Below are positions 25,029 through 33,769 of a stretch of 64,000 bases of DNA, piece by piece. The translations under genes and the position numbers were made by a program. The stretch's first letter is position 1, and every line of letters starts with the position of its first letter. The stretch is from Vibrio panuliri (GTDB taxonomy: Bacteria; Pseudomonadota; Gammaproteobacteria; Enterobacterales; Vibrionaceae), in assembly GCF_009938205.1 (NCBI RefSeq), contig NZ_AP019654.1, forward strand, positions 2,046,001-2,110,000, given 5' to 3'. The notes under the pieces were generated by a model. That model searched no databases and had not been told where the DNA came from. It saw only the letters and a program-made list of their open reading frames with translations.

Positions 25029-25502
25029 GTGGGAGAGCGAGTCAAATTAGATAAAGTAGACCGGCTGTTGCTAGCCGCTTTACAAGAAGATGCGACCATG
25101 CCATTAAACGAATTGGCAAAAACGGTCAACCTAACAACAACCCCCTGCTGGAAGCGATTGAAGCGTCTAGAAGAAGAAGGGGTAATCACCAAGCGTGTTG
25201 CACTGCTTGATCCCGATAAGATCGGCATCAACTTCACCGCTTTTGTGCAAGTAAAAACCTGTGACCACTCACATGCATGGTATGAAAGATTCGTACTTGC
25301 CGTGTTTGATATGCCTGAAGTTATGGACTTTTATCGCATGGCTGGTGAATACGATTATATGATGCGGGTGCAAGTCGAAGACATGGCCGCATTTGACCGT
25401 TTCTATAAGCAATTGGTCAATCAGGTTGATGGACTTACTAACGTGACTTCTACGTTTGCTATGGAATCACTCAAGTTCACCACTGTTTTGCCACTCAAAT
25501 AG
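25029..25502 (+). CDS. cyuR: Lrp/AsnC-family regulator, CyuR/DecR-like
   Basis: 157-aa Lrp/AsnC regulator: N-terminal HTH (about 5-65) and C-terminal RAM effector domain. The stretch [19 protein letters not shown] in the recognition region and [16 protein letters not shown] in the RAM domain are close to E. coli DecR/CyuR (YbaO), the cysteine-responsive activator of cyuPA. The GTG start at 25029 follows AGGA by about 6 nt; no ATG is nearby. Divergent from cyuA, the expected target. Confidence 0.87.
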   Translation: MGERVKLDKVDRLLLAALQEDATMPLNELAKTVNLTTTPCWKRLKRLEEEGVITKRVALLDPDKIGINFTAFVQVKTCDHSHAWYERFVLAVFDMPEVMDFYRMAGEYDYMMRVQVEDMAAFDRFYKQLVNQVDGLTNVTSTFAMESLKFTTVLPLK

Positions 25503-25510
25503 CCCTATAA

Positions 25511-25551
25511 GGCGGTACGGTGTAATTAGCCTGAAGTTATACTGTATCGCC
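25511..25551 (+). other. Hairpin with G-U pairs in the cyuR 3' region
   Basis: Arms 25511-25525 (GGCGGTACGGTGTAA) and 25537-25551 (TTATACTGTATCGCC) pair over all 15 positions in RNA of the plus strand, with three G-U wobbles. On the minus strand those positions would be A-C mismatches, so the structure belongs to the cyuR-sense transcript. No T-run follows. Confidence 0.55.
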
Positions 25552-25608
25552 GCTACACCTCTCACAATCGACTACAGCGCTTCCTAGGTAGGAATACTTT
25601 CTTATACA

Positions 25609-25729
25609 GGGACACACACCACAAACAGAAAACTCTAGGACAAGCCTAAAAGGACAGACACCTCAAACAAAAGCCGTAAGTTCCGGCTAGCAAATGACTA
25701 AAATACTTAAATGCTAGAAGGACAGACAC
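25609..25729. repeat. RAYT-type motifs on the 3' side of the transposase
   Basis: GGGACACACAC at 25609-25619, AGGACAGACACC at 25651-25662 and AAGGACAGACAC at 25718-25729, all in the same orientation, opposite to those on the 5' side of the transposase. Confidence 0.75.
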
Positions 25730-25920
25730 TTCAAGAAAGCTCGAAATCGCCGCAACTAGCGAACTCGTCCTCGATTTCAAACTAAGAATGGATATCAGCA
25801 AGTGACATTGGTTCGCATCGTATTGCGGACTCGCTGGAAAAAACTGAAGATAAAAGATTTGTGCGTTCAATGCTTCGATTCGGTCGTTAAGAACCATCAG
25901 CACTGCTCGATTTAAGCTAG

Positions 25921-26883
25921 TTAACCATCGAGACGAAACAGATGTATACGCTTTTTATTGAATACACGCCTAGCAGGCTCAATCGTACGGCTACACCCTA
26001 CCGCCGTGCACCGCTGTCGTTCCAGTTGCTTGCATGCAATAAGCCAGGTCGATTGCGTAAGATTAAGACGTTGTAATATCGGTAACGTATTTAAGCTCAT
26101 TGATGCTTTGCCTTCACGATATTGTCTTGCGCTCCAATCAACAAGCTCGATGTAGTCCAACAGTCTAAATGGAATTCCGTTTTGGCACTCCTTAGCAGAA
26201 ACTCCAGTAAATGGATAAAGGTACGGCGCAGTTTCTTGACCTCTTTTTAAAGCCACCATTCTTGCTCGAATGGAGGTAAATTCGGCATTTTCTGGTGTTT
26301 CAGCCTCGCCAGCCCTGAGCGGATTTAAGTCAACATATGCCATTGCTGTCAGCAAAGCCTGCTCATCTAATAGCGCCTGACTTTTAAATCGGCTTTCCCA
26401 AAAATGTCCTCGACACTCATCTTCCCTATTCGCTTGGCAAGCAATATCAAAGTTCAGCTCTTTCATAAACCAACTCAGGCTCCACAGACGAGTTCGCCAT
26501 GATTCAATGATGGTCAATGAGGCCTCTATTTCTGCACGACTGGTCAACTCCGAGTTTAACCAACGTGACACTAGGCTTGGCAGTTTGTGCTCCTGCCGCC
26601 AACGTTCAACCACTTCAAAGTGAGAGAGCGACTGTGCTTTGTCTCGATTGATATGAACCACTAGATGGTAATGGTTGCTCATAATCGCGTAAGCACAAAC
26701 GTCAATACAGTACACTTGCGCAAGACACTCGATTTTCCGTTTTATCCACTCTCGCCGGTGCTCGTAGCTTCGCTCCGTGAACGGATCAATCCCACATAAG
26801 AAACTGCGTCTAACGCAGCGGGAAACGCAATGATAATATGGAGTTGCATCAACAGAGACTTGGTGCTTTCTTGCGGTAGTCAT
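25921..26883 (-). mobile_element. REP-associated tyrosine transposase (RAYT, Y1/HUH family)
   Basis: Single-domain Y1 (IS200-like) transposase of the RAYT group, 320 aa. The HUH metal-binding motif is SNHYHLVV (HYH at residues 71-73), and the Tyr-bearing helix is in MAYVDLNPLRAG. N-terminal VDATPYYHCVSRCVRR is typical. Start taken as the ATG at 26883; a TTG at 26895 would add four residues. No tnpB, no insertion-sequence ends and no target duplications are visible, as expected for domesticated RAYTs that act on short REP-type sequences. Inverted copies of a GTGTCTGTCCCT-type motif flank it on both sides. It lies between cyuR and the SRP RNA gene. Confidence 0.88.
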
Positions 26884-27130
26884 TTGGTAACCCAAACAGT
26901 GATTTGTCTGGTCAGAATAAGATCGTAAGGCGCGATGACAATCTTCGTCGAGTCAAACTCCAACAAGAGTATCAGCAAATCATACTTTCCTTTCTTTGTC
27001 ACGTCTGTCCCTATTTGATCTCTAAAGGAATGGTGTGTGTCCTAAGAACAGTGTGTGTCTTACGAGCAAAGAAAACAATGAGGAGGTGTTGCGGTGTGTG
27101 TCCCGAGAAAAACAGGAATTACAGATAGCA
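26884..27130. repeat. 5' flank of RAYT with four motif copies
   Basis: Plus-strand copies ACGTCTGTCCCT (27001-27012), GGTGTGTGTCCT (27032-27043), GTGTGTGTCTT (27051-27061) and GGTGTGTGTCCC (27093-27104). They are inverted relative to the copies beyond the other end of the transposase gene. Confidence 0.7.
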
Positions 27131-27157
27131 AAAAGCCGCTTCTAAAAGCGGCTTTTC
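27130..27157 (-). terminator. Terminator of the 4.5S RNA gene
   Basis: Minus-strand AAAAGCCGCTT-TTAG-AAGCGGCTTTTTG hairpin with T-tail, directly after the 3' end of the SRP RNA. Confidence 0.88.
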
Positions 27158-27163
27158 TAAATT

Positions 27164-27271
27164 GGGTGGAGACCCAGCCACATCCCGGCACACAAGTCAC
27201 CCGCTGCGGCTGCTTCCTTCCGGACCTGACCGAGTTCACGAGCTATTGTTGCGAGAGGACCAGACCTCCAT
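27164..27271 (-). ncRNA. ffs: Signal recognition particle 4.5S RNA
   Basis: The minus strand contains the near-invariant SRP apical core GGTCAGGTCCGGAAGGAAG and the downstream GTGTGCCGGGATGTGGCTGG segment of bacterial 4.5S RNA. The ends TGGAGGTCT and GGTCTCCACC pair to close the long hairpin. Length about 108 nt is normal. The RNA binds Ffh for co-translational membrane targeting. A promoter (27304-27332) lies about 33 nt upstream, implying a 5' leader to be trimmed, as in E. coli, and a terminator follows. Confidence 0.95.
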
Positions 27272-27303
27272 AGTTCATCTCTGTTTAACCAGAGAGTGAG
27301 GGG

Positions 27304-27332
27304 ATTATCTGGTATCGGTGCGGGCAATGCAA
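27304..27332 (-). promoter_or_regulatory. Sigma-70 promoter of ffs
   Basis: Minus-strand TTGCAT (27332-27327), 17-bp spacer, GATAAT (27309-27304), placed so that transcription would start about 30 nt before the mature 4.5S RNA. Confidence 0.55.
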
Positions 27333-27423
27333 CCCCATCAATGAAGAAAAATGCGGTTTTTAAATCAAGTGCCTAGCAATTAATCAGTTGCGTATGATAT
27401 CTAAACGAAATCCAACGCGGACA

Positions 27424-29439
27424 TCATGACACCAAAGACTCATCTAATCTGGTTTGAAGTTGAGACTTAAGTAACTTCGTCTCTACATGATTGGCTTTGC
27501 GTTTGTTTGAATACATCGACAAGTCCGCTTCATGCATCACATCTTCAAGTGACATGAGTTCGCCGCGAGGTTTAGAGACACCGAAGGCCACCGAAACATC
27601 GAGTGTGATGTCGTTTGTTCGCGAGGAAAACTTGATTTTTTGCAAGTGCAGTAAAGCATGCCCCAGCTCAACACCATTCACCACGCCAACCAGAATAAAC
27701 TCATCGCCACCAATGCGGTAACTGCGCCCTGTCCAGTAACGAATAATGTTTCTCGCTAATTTCTTTAAGACTTGATCACCAATCTCGTGACCATAAGTAT
27801 CATTGATTGGCTTAAACTTGTTTACGTCGAGGTAAATCACTGTCGCTTCCGGCGGTACACCTTTGCTATAACGGCGTTTAAGCGCTCTACGGTTATTTAA
27901 CTTGGTTAAGTTGTCAGTGTTGGATTGGTGGTTGAGATAAAAACTAAGTAGCAGTGAGGCAAACAAAACCAAAATAATGATCGATAAGCTGAGTCGAGCC
28001 AATTTTTGCTCGCTTTGCAACGTCGCCCTCCAGTCAGGCAATATATAGTGATTGTTCACAATACGTTCAAGGTCAAGCATGGTAATCGCTTGCGAAAACA
28101 ACGGCGCCAACGATGAGCCCAGTGCTGTTTTAGGGAACCCTATCGCAATATCGTTAGAGTAAAACTCGCCAATAAGTTTATCCTCCACAATTGGCAGCAC
28201 ATTCTCTGATTCTCTTAAGATCTTGTTAAAGCTGGAGCGCGTGGTGACCAAATAGTCGATTTCCCTACTGAGCAAGGCTTTTAGTCGCTCGCTGTCGTTG
28301 TTGTAGGTATAGAGTCTTTTCTGCGGCAACATTTCCTCTAATACCTCGTGGTAAATATCATCCCTCACCACGCCTATTTTCTCGACAATCATCTCAGAGA
28401 CACTGCTGTAGACGTTGTCTTTGTACCCCTCTCGCTTGATGACTACTCCAGTAGAGGTGTAATAAGGCAGGCTAAAATGGGCAATGCTTTTACGGGGTTC
28501 AGAAATAGCGATGGGAGACAACACGTCGATGCGCTGTGATAAAAAGTCATCGTACATTGATTCCCAAGTCTCATTGCTGTGGCTCACCAACTGGCAATCA
28601 AGTAGCAAGATTTGACAGGCAGAGAATATCACTTCGGGAGTGACCCCAGTCACGCTGCCATTATCGTGATAGGTAGCATACTGCCCCGTATGCTCTATCT
28701 TGACTCTTAACGGCTGATTTCTATCAATACCAGCGCGAGTCACCATCTCCCGCAACGCCGATTGACGCAACTCGAACTGGTAATCCTCAACAGATTCTCG
28801 CAACGCTTTCTGCACTTTCGCGGTGTGAATATACTGTTCGAACTGGCGCAATTGCTCTGAGTGCAGTCCTTTCGTTGCGATTAGAGACACAGGCTTGATC
28901 GATATTTGGTGATTGAGCAACTTCGCATCAAACCCTGCCAGCAGCATAGGTTTAAGCTGATTTATCGCATCCACCACACCTTCCACTTTCCCCTGCTCAA
29001 GTAACTGTCGGGCTTCAAGGTGCCCACTGTACTCTATCAACTTAAGCTCAGGATAATTCTTGACGATCAAATCCCCGTAGATGGTACCGTGAGGCACTCC
29101 AACCGTTGTAATGCTGCTTAGCGTGGCGCCATTGCTGCTGTAAAGGTAGGTGTATTCGATATTGGTGGGGCTTGAGAAGTCGAATCGCTCTTGACGAGCT
29201 TCGGTAAAGGTAACATTCGCCGCGAAGTCACTCTCTCCCGTTTCGATAGCAGTAAGGATATCGTTGAAACTTGGGTAATAGACGTACTCTATCGGCAGTT
29301 CAAAATGCTCAGAAACTGCATTAAATAAAGTACGCGTAACAATATCGTCCGCTTCCATACCAACCCGGATGCTATTGGCAGCATATAGGGGAAGCGAGAA
29401 ACATAACGCTACTATCCATAGAAGAGTGTGTTGTAGCAA
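27424..29439 (-). CDS. Periplasmic-sensing diguanylate cyclase (two SBP domains + GGDEF)
   Basis: 671-aa inner-membrane protein. Signal peptide at about 1-20; two tandem solute-binding (SBP_bac_3-like) domains in the periplasm (about 22-240 and 245-480); one membrane helix (about 492-515, LSLSIIILVLFASLLLSFYL); C-terminal GGDEF domain (about 525-660). The active motif RIGGDEF is intact at about 576-581 with the upstream VIYLDVNKFKPINDTYGHEIGD. No RxxD inhibitory site precedes it. It should make cyclic-di-GMP in response to a periplasmic ligand, probably an amino acid or small acid, judged only from the domain family. Monocistronic. Confidence 0.88.
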   Translation of the reverse strand: MLQHTLLWIVALCFSLPLYAANSIRVGMEADDIVTRTLFNAVSEHFELPIEYVYYPSFNDILTAIETGESDFAANVTFTEARQERFDFSSPTNIEYTYLYSSNGATLSSITTVGVPHGTIYGDLIVKNYPELKLIEYSGHLEARQLLEQGKVEGVVDAINQLKPMLLAGFDAKLLNHQISIKPVSLIATKGLHSEQLRQFEQYIHTAKVQKALRESVEDYQFELRQSALREMVTRAGIDRNQPLRVKIEHTGQYATYHDNGSVTGVTPEVIFSACQILLLDCQLVSHSNETWESMYDDFLSQRIDVLSPIAISEPRKSIAHFSLPYYTSTGVVIKREGYKDNVYSSVSEMIVEKIGVVRDDIYHEVLEEMLPQKRLYTYNNDSERLKALLSREIDYLVTTRSSFNKILRESENVLPIVEDKLIGEFYSNDIAIGFPKTALGSSLAPLFSQAITMLDLERIVNNHYILPDWRATLQSEQKLARLSLSIIILVLFASLLLSFYLNHQSNTDNLTKLNNRRALKRRYSKGVPPEATVIYLDVNKFKPINDTYGHEIGDQVLKKLARNIIRYWTGRSYRIGGDEFILVGVVNGVELGHALLHLQKIKFSSRTNDITLDVSVAFGVSKPRGELMSLEDVMHEADLSMYSNKRKANHVETKLLKSQLQTRLDESLVS

Positions 29440-29594
29440 TCCTAGCCTAACCTTTGTTCCAACTGTCAGAGAAATGTCGCGTCGCTAATTTAGTTGAACT
29501 GATTTATACGCTTACACGCCAAATTCGCTGTATGAATATCAAACAATTGTGTCACAAAGTCGCTATAAACAACAGCCATGAATAGCAACAACTC

Positions 29595-30335
29595 TCATAT
29601 TTCTTCGTTATACTCCGCAGTTTGAAGCACGTAGTCGGTAATCCATGCTGTACCAAGTAAGCACAGCCAGACCACGAAAACAGGATTAGGAACTTCAACT
29701 TGCGGGCTAATGACCAAGGCGGCAAAGCCCACTGTTGGCAAAGTCCAACACATCAGTTTTCCCCATTTGAAGCTTTTGTTTCTTAACAAACTTTCCAACG
29801 ACGACATTATCCCTATCGCCGACAAGGCAAACAAAATACCGTAAGTAAACTGCGCCACCCAGAGCGGAAGAAGTAACACCAATACCCACCAGCGATGCTC
29901 CTTGGCTGGTTTCCAGTGACTCGCAGACCACCAAATGAAGATAACCGCCAGAGTTTGAAAACCTGTCATCACCGCTGAACCTTCCAACTTACCTGAGGTT
30001 TGCGTCGACATGATGCCGACCTGCAACGTCAACACAATAAGCGCTGAAATTGCCACCGCAACAAGGTTTGAACGTTTGGAAGAGATCACCATCAACAACG
30101 GAAAGAGGATCCAGACACTCACTGACAGAGTAATCGGCTGATGCGGCAGGGTTAAACCATAAACCAAAACGGAGACAAAAAAGACCGCAGAAGCAAAGCT
30201 GCGTTTCTGGATGAGCCACAGCGCAGGCACCAGCACAGCGACTAAAGGAATGTCTCCTTCACTCACTCCAAGTACTCGCGCACACACTATAGATAGTAGT
30301 GCTGCTATGAAAAACTGTATGGTAGAAACCAACAT
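29595..30335 (-). CDS. Hypothetical integral membrane protein
   Basis: 246-aa protein with about seven to eight hydrophobic segments, an acidic C-terminal tail (AEYNEEI) and no motif I recognise. It begins within a predicted first membrane helix (MLVSTIQFFIAALLSIVCA). Probably inner membrane. It stands alone, divergent from the atl gene with 135 bp between them. Function unknown. Confidence 0.7.
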   Translation of the reverse strand: MLVSTIQFFIAALLSIVCARVLGVSEGDIPLVAVLVPALWLIQKRSFASAVFFVSVLVYGLTLPHQPITLSVSVWILFPLLMVISSKRSNLVAVAISALIVLTLQVGIMSTQTSGKLEGSAVMTGFQTLAVIFIWWSASHWKPAKEHRWWVLVLLLPLWVAQFTYGILFALSAIGIMSSLESLLRNKSFKWGKLMCWTLPTVGFAALVISPQVEVPNPVFVVWLCLLGTAWITDYVLQTAEYNEEI

Positions 30336-30470
30336 TCCCGCTCCTTATTCCTTCCTGGAATTTATGAAATCGGTTATTTATGTATTAATAGACCTTTAGA
30401 AACCAGTACCGAAGCATCCCCTTGCTTAATCGGTACTTTATTAATATTACTCTAGAGTAACTCAATAAGT

Positions 30471-30773
30471 ATGGATCAGTTTTTAGCGCAAATCTTTGCA
30501 GTAATTCAACAAATTCCCACAGGAAAAATTACGAGTTACGGCGAAGTCGCCAAAATGGCGGGTTATCCAGGCTATGCGCGCCATGTCGGCAAAGCTCTGG
30601 GCAACTTACCCGAAGGTTCAAAGCTACCATGGCATCGTGTGGTCAACAGTCAGGGTCAAATTTCATTAAAAGGAAATGACTTAGAAAGACAAAAAAAACG
30701 GCTGCATGCTGAAGGTGTGGAATGCAGTGAACAAGGAAAAATAAACCTCCGAAAATACAAATGGCAACCGTAA
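30471..30773 (+). CDS. atl: Alkyltransferase-like protein (Atl/YbaZ)
   Basis: 100-aa DNA-binding protein of the O6-alkylguanine-DNA alkyltransferase fold. The catalytic PCHRV of true methyltransferases is replaced by PWHRVV, so the acceptor Cys is Trp and the protein cannot accept an alkyl group. Such proteins recognise O6-alkylguanine and hand it to nucleotide excision repair. HTH features (KITSYGEVAKMAGYPGYARHVGKAL) are intact. Its neighbours ybaY and tesB are those of E. coli ybaZ. Confidence 0.9.
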   Translation: MDQFLAQIFAVIQQIPTGKITSYGEVAKMAGYPGYARHVGKALGNLPEGSKLPWHRVVNSQGQISLKGNDLERQKKRLHAEGVECSEQGKINLRKYKWQP

Positions 30774-30807
30774 GGCTGCCATTGGTTCGTTGTGAGTGCG
30801 CGTTTAC

Positions 30808-31233
30808 TTATCGCCCTACGCCCACTAACATCAAATCACGGTGTTGTGTTTTCGCTTCATCGTTAATCACTGGATATACCGTATCAGTTGTAAAGTGAAG
30901 CTTACCGTTCACCTCAATGCGCGCGCTAACGGCATAAGTGTGGCCTGGTAAAATGGTGTCTGCATCATAATCAAGGGTAAACGCAAATGGCACTTGCTTG
31001 CCTTCGGTTTCCATCACTTGTTCCGCCACCAGTTTAGCTGGTGCGTCGGCCAATGAGATGTCTTGCAGACGAACGGTCACCACCGCGTTGTCTGGCAAAA
31101 GAATGCGCTCACGATACGCGACCGTACCTGTAACAGATTGCTGCATTTGAACTTGTGAAGTTGGTTCAGATTGACAACCGATTAGAGTCGCTCCGAAAAC
31201 AACCGACGCCATTAACATCAGTGCTTTTTTCAT
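30808..31233 (-). CDS. ybaY: YbaY-family lipoprotein
   Basis: 141-aa lipoprotein with signal MKKALMLMASVVFGATLIGC (lipid Cys at residue 20) followed by one type III secretion chaperone/YbaY-like beta domain: tandem segments VTGTVAYRERILLPDNAVVTV and the later PFAFTLDYDADTILPGHTYAVSARI. The cellular role of the family is unclear. Convergent with atl and divergent from tesB, the same gene set as in E. coli. Confidence 0.86.
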   Translation of the reverse strand: MKKALMLMASVVFGATLIGCQSEPTSQVQMQQSVTGTVAYRERILLPDNAVVTVRLQDISLADAPAKLVAEQVMETEGKQVPFAFTLDYDADTILPGHTYAVSARIEVNGKLHFTTDTVYPVINDEAKTQHRDLMLVGVGR

Positions 31234-31430
31234 AATGCCTCACTATGAGATTGAATACGGCGAAAATTATAGTCGCGATTATGCATAGTGTCATGAAGAT
31301 TTAGCGTCTCTTGACGAACAATTAACTATGTTAGATTTTATGTCAGAGGCAATCAAAGCGCTTGAAGCTGCCATTCATTTAGCTATACGCTAAAGTCAAT
31401 TGAGAAAAATATATATTGGAAAACAACGCT

Positions 31431-32291
31431 ATGAGTAAACCTCTTAACGAACTGCTAAGTTTGCTGCAATTAGAGAAACTGGAAGAGGGGCTATTTCGCG
31501 GGCAAAGCGAAAACCTTGGTCTTCCTCAAGTCTATGGTGGTCAAGTGATTGGCCAAGCACTCTCAGCGGCTCGCTATACCGTAGACCCAGACCGCACCGT
31601 GCACTCATTTCATAGCTATTTCCTTTACCCTGGCGATCCGGAAAAGCCAATTATTTACGATGTCGAAAATCTACGTGATGGACGCAGTTTTAGCACCCGC
31701 AGAGTCAAAGCGGTGCAAAATGGACGCCCAATCTTTTACCTAACTGCCTCTTATCATGGTGAAGCACCTGGCTTTGAACACCAAAATACCATGCCGGATA
31801 TTCCAGGGCCGGAGAACTTCGCCTCAGAATCTGAGTTAGCAGCAAAAATCGCCCATTTCCTACCGGAAAAGCTGCAGAAAACATTCTGCGGAGAGAAGCC
31901 TATCGAAATGCGTCCGGTTACCGTGGTCAACCCACTCAAACCTGAAAAAGTCGAGCCGAAACAATATCTTTGGATGAAAGCCAATGGCGAAATACCAGAC
32001 AACCAACTGATCCACCAATACCTATTGGGTTACGCGTCTGACTGGGGTTTTCTTGTCACAGCTCTTCATCCTCATGGGGTTTCACTACTTACGCCAAAAC
32101 TGCAAGTCGCGACTATCGACCACTCTATTTGGTTCCATCGTCCGTTTAAAATGGATGAGTGGTTGCTGTATGTTATCGACAGCCCAACTGCGAGTAATAC
32201 CCGTGGTTTGGTTCGCGGTGAAATCTATAACCGCCAAGGCGATTTGGTTGCGACTGCCGTTCAAGAAGGGGTTATGCGCTTTACCAGCTAG
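31431..32291 (+). CDS. tesB: Acyl-CoA thioesterase II
   Basis: Cytoplasmic thioesterase, 286 aa, made of two hot-dog folds. N-terminal [21 protein letters not shown] and GQALSAAR are the TesB signature; the C-terminal half carries [21 protein letters not shown] and [22 protein letters not shown], with the catalytic Asp in IDHSIWFH. I chose the ATG at 31431 because it gives the same N-terminus as E. coli TesB; a TTG at 31416 would add five residues. It hydrolyses medium- and long-chain acyl-CoA. Confidence 0.94.
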   Translation: MSKPLNELLSLLQLEKLEEGLFRGQSENLGLPQVYGGQVIGQALSAARYTVDPDRTVHSFHSYFLYPGDPEKPIIYDVENLRDGRSFSTRRVKAVQNGRPIFYLTASYHGEAPGFEHQNTMPDIPGPENFASESELAAKIAHFLPEKLQKTFCGEKPIEMRPVTVVNPLKPEKVEPKQYLWMKANGEIPDNQLIHQYLLGYASDWGFLVTALHPHGVSLLTPKLQVATIDHSIWFHRPFKMDEWLLYVIDSPTASNTRGLVRGEIYNRQGDLVATAVQEGVMRFTS

Positions 32292-32453
32292 CACTTTAAT
32301 TCCACCAATAGGCGCAACAATAAAACACAACGCTTATTTTACCTTAGTTAATAGAAAAATTTTCTACTCGCGTATGAAATTGTAGGAAACAAAGCAAAGT
32401 ATTTCTCCTCAATTCTGGCTAAATTATACCTAAGCAAATTGAGGAGAAAGCCA

Positions 32454-33518
32454 ATGCCTAATCACCATGACTGGATCAACAATGCGGTACGTAAAATCGA
32501 AGCAGATTACCAACGCTCGGCCGACACGCACCTAATTAAACTCGATTTACCTAGTATTCAGGGTATCGATATCTATTTAAAAGACGAAAGTACCCACCCA
32601 ACGGGTTCACTGAAACACCGTCTCGCTCGTTCACTATTTCTCTATGCACTCAGTAATGGCTGGATTGACGAGAACACAACCATTATTGAATCCTCCTCTG
32701 GTAGCACCGCGGTTTCAGAAGCCTACTTTGCTCGACTACTTGGCTTACCCTTTATCGCTGTCGTGCCACAAAAGACCGCACGAAAAAAAATCGAACAAAT
32801 CGAATTTTACGGTGGTAAAGCCCATTTTGTAGAACGTTCTGACCAAATTTATGCCGAGTCCCGCCGTTTGGCTAAAGAGTTGAATGGTCACTATATGGAT
32901 CAGTTCACTTATGCAGAACGCGCGACAGATTGGCGCGGTAACAACAACATCGCGGATTCGATCTTCAACCAAATGAAACTCGAAGATCATCCAGTACCAA
33001 CTTGGGTTGTGATGAGCCCGGGCACTGGCGGTACATCAGCAACGATTGGACGATTTATTCGTTATCAGAAACATACCACTCGTCTGTGCGTCGTTGATCC
33101 AGAACATTCCGTATTCTATGACTACTACCAAACAAGAAACTGTGACATTACCTCTGATCAAGGCAGTCGAATTGAAGGTATTGGCCGTCCGCGCGTTGAG
33201 CCAAGCTTTATCGCAGGCGTGGTCGATGAAATGCGAAAAATCCCCGATGCCGCCTCAGTTGCCACCGCGCAATGGCTAGAAACGCTGCTGGGTAGAAAAG
33301 TAGGTGCCTCCACCGGCACCAATCTTTATGGCGCTTTACAATTAGCGTGCGAAATGAAGCAGCGTGGTGAGACAGGTTCGATCGTCACTCTATTATGTGA
33401 CAGTGGCGAACGTTATTTGGATACCTATTACAACCCATCTTGGGTAGCCGAAAATATTGGCGATCTGCAACCCTATCTCGACAAACTCGCCGTAATTGAA
33501 ACGACGGGTTGTTGCTAG
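32454..33518 (+). CDS. PLP-dependent cysteine-synthase-fold enzyme (Cds1-like)
   Basis: 354-aa fold-type II PLP enzyme. The Schiff-base Lys is K54 in PTGSLKHR, the substrate loop is [10 protein letters not shown] and the phosphate loop [10 protein letters not shown]. It is longer than CysK/CysM (about 310-320 aa) and has the [14 protein letters not shown]-terminal signature. Homologues in fungi and bacteria act as L-cysteine desulfhydrase (Cds1), making sulfide and pyruvate, but cysteine synthesis cannot be excluded. Start ATG at 32454 follows a perfect GAGGAG. Monocistronic, with a strong terminator. Confidence 0.83.
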   Translation: MPNHHDWINNAVRKIEADYQRSADTHLIKLDLPSIQGIDIYLKDESTHPTGSLKHRLARSLFLYALSNGWIDENTTIIESSSGSTAVSEAYFARLLGLPFIAVVPQKTARKKIEQIEFYGGKAHFVERSDQIYAESRRLAKELNGHYMDQFTYAERATDWRGNNNIADSIFNQMKLEDHPVPTWVVMSPGTGGTSATIGRFIRYQKHTTRLCVVDPEHSVFYDYYQTRNCDITSDQGSRIEGIGRPRVEPSFIAGVVDEMRKIPDAASVATAQWLETLLGRKVGASTGTNLYGALQLACEMKQRGETGSIVTLLCDSGERYLDTYYNPSWVAENIGDLQPYLDKLAVIETTGCC

Positions 33519-33527
33519 TGTAGCGAA

Positions 33528-33560
33528 CAAAACGGGTATCCATAACGATACCCGTTTTTA
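33528..33560. terminator. Bidirectional terminator between the PLP enzyme and cob operon
   Basis: AAAACGGGTATC-CATAAC-GATACCCGTTTTTA. Both strands carry a T-tail, so it can end the plus-strand PLP-enzyme transcript and catch the minus-strand cobalamin operon after the repeat region. Confidence 0.85.
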
Positions 33561-33562
33561 TA

Positions 33563-33574
33563 GGGACACACACC
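33563..33574. repeat. RAYT-type motif downstream of the PLP enzyme
   Basis: GGGACACACACC, the same variant as next to the RAYT gene at 25609, just after the terminator. Confidence 0.65.
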
Positions 33575-33589
33575 TCTACCTAAAGGAAC

Positions 33590-33769
33590 TGCTTATAGGG
33601 ACAGACACTTTAATATCTCTGTAAATCAATAAGAGTTATAAGGACAGACATCTTAAGTAAACTGTTAGGCTTCACTTAATGCTTATAGGGACAGACGCTT
33701 TAATATCTCTGTAAATCAATAAGAGTTATAAGGACAGACACCTTAAGTAAGCTGTTAGGCTTCACTTAA
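33590..33769. repeat. 90-bp tandem duplication carrying RAYT-type motifs and cobC 3' end
   Basis: 33590-33679 and 33680-33769 are direct repeats identical at 87 of 90 positions. Each contains GGGACAGAC(A/G)C and AGGACAGACA(T/C)C about 43 bp apart, and ends with the sequence that encodes the last residues (SEA) and stop of cobC; only the second unit is joined to the gene. All three differences fall in or near the motif copies. Confidence 0.9.

Larger units (their letters stand above)
25503..25920. other. 3' flank of RAYT gene, non-coding with motif copies
   Basis: A 418-bp region between cyuR and the convergent transposase. It holds the cyuR 3' hairpin and three RAYT-type motifs (25609-25619, 25651-25662, 25718-25729). 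An 85-codon minus-strand frame (25646-25903) spans two of the motifs and looks non-coding. Confidence 0.65.

Noticed and set aside
25646..25903. 85-codon minus-strand frame next to the RAYT gene
   Set aside because: It spans two repeat motifs, has no good start signal and no recognised family; it looks like chance in the 3' flank.
26904..27128. 74-codon plus-strand frame upstream of the RAYT gene
   Set aside because: It runs through four copies of the GTGTGTCC motif, which alone produce its repeated VCVLR residues, and has no protein-like features.
25921..27163. Complete IS200/IS605 insertion sequence
   Set aside because: No tnpB, no subterminal hairpin ends of the IS200 type and no identical flanks are visible; the RAYT interpretation fits better.
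31329..31394. 21-codon frame upstream of tesB
   Set aside because: It is very short, without a ribosome binding site or recognisable features.
33590..33769. CRISPR-like array
   Set aside because: There are only two long units, directly abutting with no spacers and no cas genes; it is a tandem duplication.
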